From positions 95,094,456 to 95,158,455 of the forward strand of contig OX328132.1 of the NCBI GenBank assembly GCA_946811695.1: a DNA stretch of 64,000 nt, given 5' to 3'. Position 1 is the first letter of the stretch, and every line of letters starts with the position of its first letter. The position numbers and the translations under genes were made by a program. The notes beneath the pieces were generated by a model, which was given only the letters and a program-made list of their open reading frames with translations, made no database searches and was not told the DNA's origin. Of the stretch, positions 46,125-57,080 are shown piece after piece. This DNA comes from Gonocerus acuteangulatus. Lineage: Eukaryota; Arthropoda; Insecta; Hemiptera; Coreidae.

Positions 46125-46640
46125 CAATGTTTCGACTCTATTAAACCATTGACACACATTGAAACCGTCCTCATCAAAGTCTATTCTACCAAAATACTCT
46201 CCCATAGAGGTTCTATTAGATACGCCAGAAAGGCAACTGTTCACCATTAATTTTTATGTTTATTGACGATCTTTTAATAAGTTTATGTTGGTCTTTTTAA
46301 CGTGCCAGACGTAGGAGGTTTTATAAAAACAATTTGAGAATATTTCTTTTTCGTGGATCGGATATAGGGGGTTCCATCAATAACATCCCGACCAAAGTTG
46401 TTACACATTTGCAATGCGTTTATTCCTCTAATACACAAGGCATAAATTTGGCCCTTTTGTTCAGAATTTGCCAGAGAATAACTAAAATTCACACTTCAAT
46501 TCATAACCCCACATAGGGGGGATAAAATAGTAGCAAATTTAACTTAAGAATTTAAGGATTTGATGTTTCGCTACACTGAAAATATACTCATTGAGTTAGT
46601 AGATTGTGGATTGCGTGTTATCTATCTTCCAATGCTAAAA
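46125..46640. other. non-coding stretch
   Basis: No supported gene. The first 100 bp (AATGTTTCGACTCTATTAAA and CCTCATCAAAGTC) show boxes faintly like a hammerhead on the minus strand, too degenerate to call. Confidence 0.35.
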
Positions 46641-47660
46641 AGGTCCGACTCGCAGGAACTGCATCATCTTAGCGCGGTTCCGTTCTAATTTTGATTAGAC
46701 CTTTCATAAAATAATTTATGATCCCAAATAGCTCACGGTTGCAAGGGCGCATACCTCATACCTCACTGCCTGGCCTTGTCAAGGTTCGCTCTAGAAACAC
46801 ACTACTTACTGTCTCTTACTTTCTTTTACTATAATACTAATTTTACAGCATTTACAACAATTTTACAAATGCAATAACAAATATTAAAATTAAAATGTGA
46901 TTTAAACAAAGACAAAAACCCGTTCAAAAGCACAAAACAAACACATTTGAAGTTTTAACTACGTATTTCTCCGATTGACATCGCCTAATCGAATTTTGCT
47001 TGAGAATCTTTTTTGTAGAACATTTAGTAAGCTTTCAATTGATAACCTTTTGCCTGCTAAGATTCTTAACCGTTTTCTAGATATTAAGGAAAATATAAGA
47101 AGTTCACAAAACGTTTCATGTCTATTAATAATATATTTTATTCTAATCCTTCCTTAATTCCAAACGTAACCAAAATTTAAACATCTTTGTTTATATGTAT
47201 TACAAACATGCAGACAATATTTGAACTGAATCCGATGATTTGGATTCAGTAAAATATATTTAGTTTTTGGTTTCGGTAAGTAGGTACCCAAACCTAAAAC
47301 TAGATTCAACAACTATTTTTCCACTTTTCTCGAAAACATTTAAAGTTATCGTCACAAAAAAAGAGATTCAATCGTTTTTCTAGGCCAAGACGCCTATAAA
47401 AATCGCGCGAAAAAAATTGCTACGCTTACATCATATTCTTGTAAATACTCGTTTTATAGGCTTCTTGGCCTAGAAAAACGAATACTTTCAAGCATATGAT
47501 GTAAACGTAACGATTTTTTCGCGCTAATTTCGCTCCAAAAACGATGTTCCAGTGGACGGATTCTCCTGGTTAACGAACTTTTAGACGAAAGATTTTTGTA
47601 CCAAATTTCATCAAAATCAGACCATTTGCACTAGATTTTACACACACACACACATATCAG
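46641..47660 (+). mobile_element. family 1, 3'-truncated, ending in a CA tract
   Basis: AAAAAGGTCCGACTCGCAGG and TTAGCGCGGTTCC start it. The internal blocks follow in normal order to ATCAGACCATTTGCACTAGA, after which a short CA repeat (47641-47655) stands where the TA tract would be. The 3' hairpin half is absent. Confidence 0.75.
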
Positions 47661-48898
47661 ATTCACTAAAATAGCCGATTTTAGGCTTCAAACTATAGTC
47701 CTGTAATCGACAGCTGATTAACAATGCTTTTATTCTGATTGTTGTGAAACCTTGAATCCTCGTAGGCTGGATGTAGAATTCCAAAAAGCGTTTTCACAAA
47801 CCTCTCCCTCATAGTGTTCTGAAGTGAAATCTGAATTTGATTTATTTTCAGGTAAATCGTAAAATAGTTGGTGAAGCGTTACAGTAGGGTGGGATAGGAT
47901 TCGAAGTAGATAAGTCAGCAGGTCGTTTGAACTTATTCAGACTTTCGTAACAATGGTTCTAATCAATATTTCGTTTTCATTTAAAGTCTACATCCTATCC
48001 CAGGATACTTAGAAAGTCCATAATTTTTCAAAGGTATATTTTTAGGGGGGGGGGTGTCAGTATGAACTAGAATGATATCATGAATCATCAGTTGATTCTA
48101 CGAAATGTCTATACATCACATCATTTAGATATTCACTCTACTCTGAATGTTTTATGGCTCAAATTTGAATATTGAAAAGTGAAGCGAATATTATTGACAA
48201 CGAATTTTAGGACGGGTTATCTATAGGTTATCACCCTTAAAAATATAACAATGCCTTCATTTTCAAATGGAAAAACGGGATTAGTATTTAGATTCCATTA
48301 GCGGGAAATATAATGACCACTGCACGTGTTTATTTAAACAAATCATACAATTTTTGTATTATACCAGGAGACTCCAAACATTTTGTTCCGTGGGTCGTCA
48401 GATTAAAGAATTTAAAAAATAAAAAGATGAAATAAGTAACCTTGTCTGCCTTTTATAATATCAAAAACTATATTCGATTGCAGAGCAAAACTCAAATTTA
48501 CATAAAATAATATCTTTAATGACAATGTATTCATTCCTTAAATTGTTAATCATTTTATACAATTTTCCGATCCGGTAAGGCTCCGCAGTTCGGAACAAGA
48601 AGTATTTAAATTTTCCATAATAAGGGGAATATAATTTTTATATAAAACTCATCACCCTTATTAGAAATACTCAAAACTATGAGATATTTCATGGAACTAG
48701 AAGTGAGCACGAAATAAAATGCAGTATTTTGGGGTTTGGTATGATATTGTCAATGTATTGCAGACAGAATGCGGAAGCTCTGCTATCATAGATTTATTTT
48801 ATTAAAACACCGATGGTAAAAAATAAATTGGATATTTCAAGATATAAGTATTTCTGCGTTGGATACTTTAGATACCTGGTTAACTCGGAATCCTGACT
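47661..48898. other. non-coding stretch with SINE remnant
   Basis: A diverged minus-strand body of the second SINE family lies at about 48186-48265 (GACGGGTTATCTATAGGTTA). A G-run is at 48045-48054. No gene was seen. Confidence 0.5.
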
Positions 48899-49957
48899 TA
48901 ATAAAAAGTCCGTCACGCAGGAGCTGCATAACTAAGCACTTTCCTCAGAATTTGGGTAGTGTAGATTGCTTTCCAGAACAATTTGCTTAAAATATCCTAC
49001 ATAAATAAAATAAAAACATGAATAGTTCTCTTTTAAATTTGTAATGAGTAACTGATCAATTAATAATTTGCTTCCAGAGTTATGTTTACACATGGTACCT
49101 ATTACACTACGTAATAAATACAAAAAACCTCATATTATCGTATTTTGATCTAACGCAGGAACAGGATACAGTCACTCTAGTGGTAGAAAGCGCTCCTTGC
49201 GGCGGCTTTGTGAACCTACGTCTGACGGGCTTTTCTATTGAAATATATTACAAATTAAACCCCCGCTTTCCGATTGACCGATTCAGCTCATTTTTACAAC
49301 ACTTCTTTCTCATGAGTTACCCACGACGTATACCGCGTTTCGTTACAATACAGCAGAAATTACGACCGGTATGAGTATATTAAGAATTTGGGTCAAGAGT
49401 AAACCCCCCCTTCTAATGAACCGATTTAGTTTATTTTTACAACACATATTTACCTGTAGATTACCACCACGAATACCGAGTTTCGTCGAAATATACCAAA
49501 AATCACGGCTGGTAGTGGCGAATTGGTATTGTGGGTCCGGAGTAAACCCCCCCCCTCCTAATGAACCGATTTAGTTTATTTTTACAACAGTTATTTACCT
49601 GTGGATTACCACTACGAATACCGAGTTTCATCGAAATATACCAAAAATCACGGCTGGTAGTGGCGAATTGGTATTGTGGGTCCAGAGTAAACCCCCCCTT
49701 CTAATGAACCGATTTAGTTCATTTTTATATTTCACTTTTCTCTCTATATTACCACTACGAATACCAAGTTTCGTTGAAATATAACAAATATTACGGCTGA
49801 CACAGTCAAATTAGTGTTTTGGGTTCGGGGTAAACCCCCCCTTCCGGTGGACCGACTTTGGTGGTTAACGAACTCGTTCAATCGTTTGCTAATTGAATGC
49901 TATATACCAAGTTTCGTGACGAAAAAACAAAAACTCTGGCCGCTATCGTGTTAACAG

Positions 49958-50024
<67 letters not shown>

Positions 50025-50180
50025 TATATATATATATATATATAGATATATATAAATTTTAACGGGGGTCATTTTCGGTGTCTACTAGGTAGGATCGATA
50101 AAGATTTGAAGAAATTTTTCAAAAATTCCGTCATGAGTCCAACCTCAATAGCTACTTTCCTTCGGAGGAAAGTGCTAAAA
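48899..50180 (+). mobile_element. family 2 element, complete copy A
   Basis: The 5' end is AAAAAGTCCGTCACGCAGGA and the subterminal repeat TAAGCACTTTCC. The 3' end is the hairpin ACTTTCCTTCGGAGGAAAGT followed by GCTAAAA at 50180. Internally it has about four tandem units of 145-150 bp (each with TAAACCCCCCC, AATGAACCGATTTAG, ACCGAGTTTCGTCGAAATA) and a TA tract (49966-50053). Non-coding. The ends follow the same plan as family 1 with a different repeat sequence. Confidence 0.8.
49966..50053. repeat. (TA)n microsatellite inside family 2
   Basis: A TA tract preceded by GTGTTAACAGACACACA, matching the mirror position 51165-51233 in copy B. Confidence 0.95.
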
Positions 50181-51028
50181 GGTTCAATATTTTTTCATAA
50201 TTCTACAGAGCGAAATTGCATCGATCTCACTAATGTAAAATTCGTAACATTGTCTACCTTTTGCAATATCACAACTATACACGAGTGCAGAGCAAAACAA
50301 AAATTCAACGTCAATTTTGTTTACAAATAACTGCTACATCTGGTACTAATCCCAAGGAAAATGGCATAATCGGCCAAAATTAAGGAAGACATTTATCATT
50401 TTGTCCTACATTGTCCTGACAGTTATTGATTAAACCTGCCAAACATTTCTTACTTAGTATTTTGATTGGAATTTCAAAATCTGATATTTTAAACTACAAT
50501 CTACTCTCAAAAAATATCTAAAATATGCAAATAAATCTTTACAGAATACTAAGACTATCATTGATATATATGATAATTACATTTATACCATTAAAAAAAT
50601 AAATAAATACACTTTGGGTTTATTAATTTCAATCATTTTATCTAAATCAAGAATTATTTTAATATGAACGTTGAATATGCATGGAATTTCGTATTTATAC
50701 ATAAGTTTATTATATGAACAATTTCTCTTGTATCGACACAATGTCAATAAATAAAAATGAAGATGAAAACCTTCGTAAATTTATTAAAATCGCTCTAGAT
50801 GTTTCGAATCCTTAGATGCCTCTTGAGGAGTCTAAAAGTAAGTACAGGCAAATGGAACGTAGGTAACCTTCCGCCTCGCCATAACTTATATATCTCAGAT
50901 ATGACAAGGCTCCTGTTGCTGAAGAGTCGTCAACGTTCCATTAGAATGTATTCATTTTACCTCCTGAAGAGGTATCTAAGGATGCAAAATATTATAAGAG
51001 AGTTTAATAAATTGACGAATGGTTTGAT
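50181..51028. other. spacer between the inverted family 2 copies
   Basis: AT-rich sequence with no mirror symmetry overall, containing the small palindrome at 50813-50999. No gene was supported. Confidence 0.6.
50813..50999. repeat. small imperfect palindrome related to 30012-30337
   Basis: CCTTAGATGCCTCTTGAGGA ... AAATGGAACGT at the left mirrors ACGTTCCATTAGAATGT ... CCTGAAGAGGTATCTAAGGA at the right. The order of blocks resembles the inner arms of the 30-kb palindrome. Confidence 0.55.
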
Positions 51029-51174
51029 TTTTAGCACTTTCCTCCGAAGGAAAGTAGCTATTGAGGTTGGACTCATGACGGAATTTTTGAAAAATTTCTT
51101 CAAATCTTTATTTATTTTATTATCGATCCTACCTAGTAGACACCGAAAATGACCCCCGTTAAAATTTATATATA

Positions 51175-51222
<48 letters not shown>

Positions 51223-52115
51223 TATATATATATGTGTCTGTTAACACGATAGCGGCCAGAGTTTTTGTTTTTTTTGTCACGAAACTTGGTATATAGCATT
51301 CAATTAGCAAACGATTGAACGAGTTCGTTAACCACCAAAATCAGTCCACCAAAACACTAATTTGACTATGTCAGCCGTAATATTTGTTATATTTCAACGA
51401 AACTTGGTATTCGTAGTGGTGATATAGAGAGAAAAGTGAGATATAAAAATGAACTAAATCGGTTCATTAGAAGGGGGGGTTTACTCTGGACCCACAATAC
51501 CAATTCGCCACTACCAGCCGTGATTTTTGGTATATTTCGACGAAACTCGGTATTCGTAGTGGTAATCCACAGGTAAATATGTTTTGTAAAAATAAACTTA
51601 ATCGGTTCATTAGAAGGGGGGGGTTTACTCCGGAACCAAATTCCTAATATACTCATACCGGTCGTAATTTCTGCTGTATTGTAACGAAACGCGGTATACG
51701 TCGTGGGTAACTCATGAGAAAGAAGTGTTGTAAAGATAAGCTGAATCGGTCAATCGGAAAGGGGGGTTTACTTTGTAATATATTTCAATAGAAAAGTCCG
51801 CCAGACGTAGGTTCACAAAGCCGCCGCAAGGAGCGCTTTCTACCACTAGAGTGACTGTATCCTATTCCTGCGTTAGATCAAAATACGATAATATGAGGTT
51901 TTTTGTATTTATAATAGGTACCATGTGTAAACATAACTCTGGAATCAAATTAATAATTGATCAGTTACTCATTACAAATTTAAAAGAGAACTATTCATGT
52001 TTTTATTTTATTTATGTTGGATATTTTAAGCAAATTGTTCTAGAAAGCAGTCTATACTACCCAAATTCTGAGGAAAGTGCTTAGTTATGCAGCTCCTGCG
52101 TGACGGACTTTTATT
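51029..52115 (-). mobile_element. family 2 element, complete copy B, opposite orientation
   Basis: Mirror of copy A: TTTTTAGCACTTTCCTCCGA begins the 3' hairpin at 51029, and TGCGTGACGGACTTTTAT closes the 5' end at 52115. It has fewer tandem units than copy A, which explains its shorter length. Sequence outside the termini differs from copy A's flanks. Confidence 0.8.
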
Positions 52116-52276
52116 TATTGACCTTCTTCTAAGTGAAGAAAAATTGTTGAAATTTTAGGTCCCTATTTATATAAATTTGAATATATTTATTATTAAAAAA
52201 AAATAAAAAAAAAATTATTATTTAATTTCTGATCACAGTTTTGCCTTCTTGCTTTACCAAAAGCTTTTTTGGCCGA

Positions 52277-52278
52277 TT

Positions 52279-52359
<81 letters not shown>
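52277..52359. repeat. (TA)n microsatellite
   Basis: A pure TA tract next to the truncated family 1 copy. Confidence 0.95.
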
Positions 52360-52362
<3 letters not shown>

Positions 52363-52389
52363 GGACATTTCTAGAACCATCTGGGTATA

Positions 52390-53114
52390 ATTAAGTTTGA
52401 AAATTAGGGCTTTGCGTTTATAGATTTGCAGGTACAGTTTTTATAGGTTCCATGACATAGGAAAAAGAATGTAATCATGTTTAAGGTGATATATTTAACC
52501 ATTTTCGAGAAAAGTGTAAAAATAGCTGTTGAATAAAGTTTTTGATTCGGGTACTTAGAATCGGTTGAAATATTCTCCGCTTGTTTGAAGTTCATCCAAA
52601 CAAAGATGTTTACATTTTGATCATATTCGGAGTTAAGGAAGTATCAAGTATTATCTGGTTCCTGTATTATTTGGAAGTATTATTTGGTTCCTGTTATCCA
52701 CGCGAAAGCAGTTTTCGAAGGGGCGATGTCAGTCGGAGAAATAAGTGCTTAAACCCTCGAATGTGTTGTTGTTTCTTATAAAACAGGGTTTCCTCATTTT
52801 CAAATTGTAATTTTGTAAGTATATTTAACAGTGTGAGTATTTTAGTAAAGGTAAGAAATAAGAAGCATATTGGAAAAAGTATTTTTCTTGAGCGCACGTT
52901 GAGAAGGCAAGGGAAGTCAATTTCGCTTAGGATACAATCAGTTTCCTCTTCTGGCGCCATAAACTTCCTATATTTTAAAATTATTATTTCTTTATATTTT
53001 TAAGGAATGATGAAAAGCCACAATTAACTGCTTCTACTCCTTTACTAGTGGCACCAGGGACATGAACGGAACCGCGCTAAGATGACGCAGTTCCTACGAG
53101 TTGGACGTTTTTTA
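52390..53114 (-). mobile_element. family 1, 3'-truncated diverged copy
   Basis: Internal blocks are recognisable in reverse (CCATTTTCGAGAAAAGTGTA, GATGTCAGTCGGAGAAATAA). The 5' end closes as GGAACCGCGCTAAGATGACG, then CAGTTCCTACGAGTTGGAC. Confidence 0.7.
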
Positions 53115-53898
53115 GTTCAGTTCTCTGTGCTAAGGCTAATTTTCAATGAATCCCATCGTATACTCCACACGTCTTTATAAAACGCTGTTCACATAAAAAT
53201 ACACAAATGTTTGTATATTCTAAGTTTATGAAACTGAATTCTATAAACCGTATACATTTCTACAGATTGAAATGTTTTATGAAAATTTGTTAGATTAGAG
53301 CAGGGCCACTAATCTTTTTAATCTGAAGGCAACATTCATTGTGTTACAGACCAACAACAAACTTAATATAAATGGATCATTTTTTGATAAGCGTGTTAGT
53401 ATTTGAAAGGATCGTTACGGTTAAATTGCATTTTGTTACAATATTTAGAATGACAGGTATAGAAAAACGTAGTTTTCTTGTTTGAAGTGAACTTACGTAA
53501 TATTTGAACAACATGGGCATTTTTTAAATGATTACAAAATATAAACAAGCTTTATTTTGGGCACTACGGGTCAGATTTAGATGTCCAAATTATTTTTTTA
53601 ATATTTTTACAAGTAAATTTGCTTTTCCATTAAAATTGAGATTGAAGTTATAAATTATTATTGCAAAATTAAATCAAATATGTCATAAATCTAGGAAATT
53701 TAATTTCTTATTCAGAACAAAAAAATATAAATAAAAATAGATAAATTTTATTCTAACAGATAATCATTGTAGTGTGGCAGATTAAAATAGTTGACGGGCT
53801 GTAGTTAGGAGACCCTGGATCAGAGACTGTGAATCTTTCTCTGAGACTGCTGAGGAAGTTGAGTTTTAATTTTTTAGAACTGTTAAGATGGGACTCAC
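53115..53898. other. intron sequence next to the 53.9-kb exon
   Basis: AT-rich and non-coding; it is the beginning of the intron that follows the strong donor at 53898. Confidence 0.5.
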
Positions 53899-54079
53899 CG
53901 TTACTGAGTAGGACGTGATGGTAGGCCTGCTATAGGGTCTTCTCACCGTGTAGAAGTCTGACTCGTAAACCATCTTCAATTCTTTTTCGACTTCTGCAGG
54001 TGTACTTGTTGACTGCTCGTCTCCTACTGATTCCCTCTTCTTTAGCTCGGCCACTCCCAACCCCGCCACCCGCTTCAAG
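53899..54079 (-). CDS. G1 upstream exon (shared 5' coding exon)
   Basis: The minus strand encodes LKRVAGLGVAELKKRESVG, DEQSTSTPAEVEKELKMVY and ESDFYTVRRPYSRPTITSY, ending SVT. It stops exactly at a codon boundary before a strong donor (AACG/GTGAGT). GC content is well above the flanks. A weak acceptor (AAAAATAG) fits the left edge; no ATG is in frame. Phase 0 exit fits the entry phase of the exons at 29657, 26598 and 23486, so it may be a common exon spliced to alternative endings across a large intron. The Tyr/Arg/Pro/Ser style matches those exons. Family not recognised. Confidence 0.68.
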
Positions 54080-54394
54080 CTATTTTTGGGCCAACTCGAC
54101 GCAACATTGAAATGGGATACAAATATATCTCACGCCGTTTAGAAATCATAGTCCCACTTCTTTTTTATCCCCAAGTATTTTTCCTACCCTCATTCTGATT
54201 TTTTTTTTCGGAGGCGTATTACGTAATGAGACTTTACCAAACTATTGTCTAGTTCGGAGATAGGTTTAAAAAAAAATAATACTAAACCCATTTGAAGAAT
54301 CGTTATTGGACGTTTCAGCCTGAAACAAACGATTAAAACCAATTTCATAGAAAATGTTAACAAAAGAGTCTTCAAGTGGTGGAGTGGCGGGTTA
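54080..54394. other. non-coding stretch upstream of the exon
   Basis: No further exon or promoter could be supported. Confidence 0.4.
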
Positions 54395-54496
54395 GCGACT
54401 CGCAGGGTAGCGATTGCGTCATCTTAGCGCGATCCCGCTCATATCCCTTGTGTCAATAGTACAGGAGTAGAAGCAGTTAATCGTGTTATATATATA

Positions 54497-54559
<63 letters not shown>

Positions 54560-54735
54560 TTTAAATTTAAGTTTTGATTTGGGAATCATGGGATTCAATT
54601 GAAATATTTTCTGCATGTTTAAAATTCATCCAAACTATGATGTCTTTTGGTTACTTTTGACGCTAATGAAGTATTAGAAAAAATATTTTATTAACAGATA
54701 TGAAAAGTTTTGGGAACTTCTTATATCGGGGGGGT
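54395..54735. mobile_element. family 1 remnants around a TA tract
   Basis: A plus-strand 5' end remnant (GCGACTCGCAGGGTAGCGAT, CATCTTAGCGCGATCCCG) leads into a TA tract at about 54486-54555. A minus-strand internal fragment (GGGAATCATGGGATTCAATT to GGGAACTTCTTATATC) follows. The LINE starts at its end. Confidence 0.65.
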
Positions 54736-55173
54736 AAATGGGCGGGTTGCTGGAGCGAACGTGCGTTTATAGGAGCCGTCCGACTTCTTATTGGAGCTCT
54801 CCTAAGCTATAGTGCCCTACTCCACTGCTTAGCATCTCCTAGTATACCTGATTCCCGTCAACGCCTACTGCTTTGCCTCCCCGTGGTACCCCCTGGTAAC
54901 GTTCTTGTACAGTACATGAACGGCAAAAAACAGAGGCGGAGGCCCGCCATGATTTAGGGCCACCTTCCCTACTGAGCGGATCCTCCTCTATTAGAGAGGG
55001 AATGTGCGTCGGTCTGCCGGCCAAGGTGGCCGCCCCACCAGCAGACTCGGTGGCGAAGATTAGGGATCCGAGTCACCTAAACCTGATTCCCTACGACCTC
55101 ACTAAAGGATATAGCCGGCCTTCTTAAAACGGATAACCCAGAGGGTAAGCAGGACTCTCTGGGTGACACTCGC

Positions 55174-55365
55174 ATGGTCCTGGACCAATCATTGCCTAAC
55201 GAAACCTTAACCCAAACCTCCACTCAGGAAAATGGGAACACTTCACAGCTAACACAGGGTGCTGAACGAACAAACGTTGTTCAGAACCAGGTATTAGGTA
55301 TGTTAGAGAAGCGTTAAACTATCACGCCAACTTCTCGGTTCACTTTTGAGCCGTTTATAACGCCT
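55174..55365 (+). pseudogene. LINE ORF1, N-terminal part
   Basis: MVLDQSLPNETLTQTSTQE followed by a Gln/Asn/Thr-rich stretch. An in-frame TAA lies at 55315-55317, and the same frame then continues to FEPFITP at the insertion point. The N-terminal region is low complexity, as is common for ORF1 proteins. Linking it to the downstream piece rests on frame and composition. Confidence 0.5.
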
Positions 55366-55409
55366 AAAAAGTCCGACTCGCAGGAACTGCGTCATCTTAG
55401 CGCGGTTCC

Positions 55410-55477
<68 letters not shown>

Positions 55478-56142
55478 GGTACATCTACATCTAGGTCATT
55501 AGCGCCGACATCCAGGGTGTAGCGAGGAATTTCACCAGCGAGCCGTGGGATGATAAAATTCCTGCCGGAGGTTGGGAATCGAACCCACCATCTCCCGCTT
55601 ATGAATCCAAGGCGCTAGCCATCAGACCACGGGAGACCCCGGTTCCTGTTCATATCCCTATTCTCATTTGAAAAGCATGGAATAGAAACAGATAATATTT
55701 TCCTCGGCCTTTGTTCAAAGGGTTTTATGGCTATACCTGGGGTCAGGTCCGCAAGACCCTAAATTTCAACATATTAGTTTTGATGAAAGTAGAACATGCA
55801 GAAAATGTTTCAACTGAATCCCATGATTCCAAGTACCCAAACCAAAAACGGTATTCAAAAAATATTTTTCCAATTTTCTCGAAAACGGTTAAAGCTATCG
55901 CCTTGAAAATGGTTTCATTCGTTTTCCTAGCCCAGGAATCATATAAAACGAGTACTTAGAAGCTTATGAACTCAAAAACGTAAGGGTTACGATTTTTTTT
56001 GCGCGAATTTCGCCCCAAACGCCATCTTCCAGTAGGCGGATTTTGCTGGTTAACGAACTTGACCTTTCAAATTGGACGAAGGATTTTTGTACCAAATTTC
56101 ATCAAAATCGGACCATTCGTCTTCTAGCTAGAGAGCGAACAG

Positions 56143-56197
<55 letters not shown>

Positions 56198-56355
56198 TAT
56201 ACATATATATATATACAAATTTGAACCACCGTTATTTTCGGTCTCTAGGGGTTCTGAAACGCGAAATTTTCTAGTCGGCACTTCCGGATTGTTTCATTGT
56301 ATCAACCCTATAAGCGGGGTTCCTCCCTATGGGGGAGGGAGGAACCGCGCTAAAA
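55366..56355 (+). mobile_element. family 1 copy carrying a SINE, inserted in LINE ORF1
   Basis: AAAAA then GTCCGACTCGCAGGAACTGC opens it, and CCGCGCTAAAA closes it at 56355. A SINE lies at 55412-55639, directly after the subterminal repeat. The internal TA tract is at 56147-56211. Part of the internal region (about 500 bp of the consensus) is deleted after GGTCCGCAAGACCCT. Confidence 0.82.
55412..55639 (-). mobile_element. tRNA-derived SINE inside family 1
   Basis: A 64-base T run (the A tail on the minus strand) is followed by a body with GCCGACATCCAGGGTGTAGC and a tRNA-like head with B box GGTTCGATTCCC. The target duplication is CGGTTCCAG (55403-55411) against CGGTTCCTG (55640-55648). The same SINE in the same position occurs at 61389-61607. 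Confidence 0.88.
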
Positions 56356-57080
56356 GAGTCCCGAGATAAAGAAATGTAGAAGAGGGAAGAAAAGACTATT
56401 AATAGAAACACCAGTAAATGATGTGCAGAAATCTGCCAAGTTTATCATAGTGAGCCGAGTGGAAGGGCACTCTTTTACAACAGTCTATCCATTTCTTATT
56501 AATAAATTGATAATCCAAGAATTTGGAAATGTAGTCAGCTTAAGCAAGATGTCAAATGGTTCCTTGCTGATCGAAGCTATAAGTAATCCCCAGTCCGATA
56601 AAATTCTGAAGACAAAGACTCTGGGTGTATTCAGTGTTAAGGCAGAACTGCACAAAAGACTGAATACCTCCAGGGGTGTCATAACTTGTTTCGATTTGGA
56701 ACATTCCTCGGATGGTGAGATTTTAGATGGGCTGCGAGACCAAGGCGCCCTCGCTGTACGTAGGTTCTTCCGCAAGAGGAGGACGGCGGATAGCGACGAG
56801 GAATCCTTGAAATTCACAGGAAGTGTTATGCTCACGTTTGACCAACCTGAGGTACCTTCCTGCGTACAGGCAGCCTTTTATAAACTTAGAGTCCGCCCAT
56901 ATGTACCCGCGCCGCTGAGATGTTCCAAATGCCAAAAGTTTGGACATTCCGCTGACAGATGCAGGTCGGAGAACGAGATATGTGTTTGCGGTTATCCTAC
57001 CCACAATCCGGCACCATGTCCATCTCCACCAAAATGTCCAAACTGTGACGGGGCCCACAATTCGAAATCTCGGGAGTTAG
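56356..57080 (+). pseudogene. LINE ORF1 (gag-like), C-terminal part with CCHC knuckles
   Basis: The frame is open from the insertion edge: KKRLLIETPVNDVQKSAKF, an RNA-binding-like domain (IIVSRVEGHSFTTVYPFLI through LHKRLNTSRGVITCFDL), and three Cys/His knuckles: CSKCQKFGHSADRC, CVCGYPTHNPAPC and CPNCDGAHNSKS. This is the ORF1 of I/jockey-type LINEs. The third knuckle is cut where family 3 begins (from LVKATNSY onward). Confidence 0.85.

Larger units (their letters stand above)
54727..57080 (+). mobile_element. I/jockey-type LINE 5' region, split by family 1
   Basis: GGGGGG begins a GC-rich leader of about 450 bp. The ORF1 start codon is at 55174-55176. Family 1 occupies 55366-56355, and ORF1 resumes to about 57080, where family 3 cuts it. 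ORF2 (endonuclease and reverse transcriptase) is absent. Confidence 0.72.

Noticed and set aside
46125..46200. Hammerhead on the minus strand (TTGATGAGG ... GAAAC)
   Set aside because: Box spacing is too long and no convincing helix II forms.
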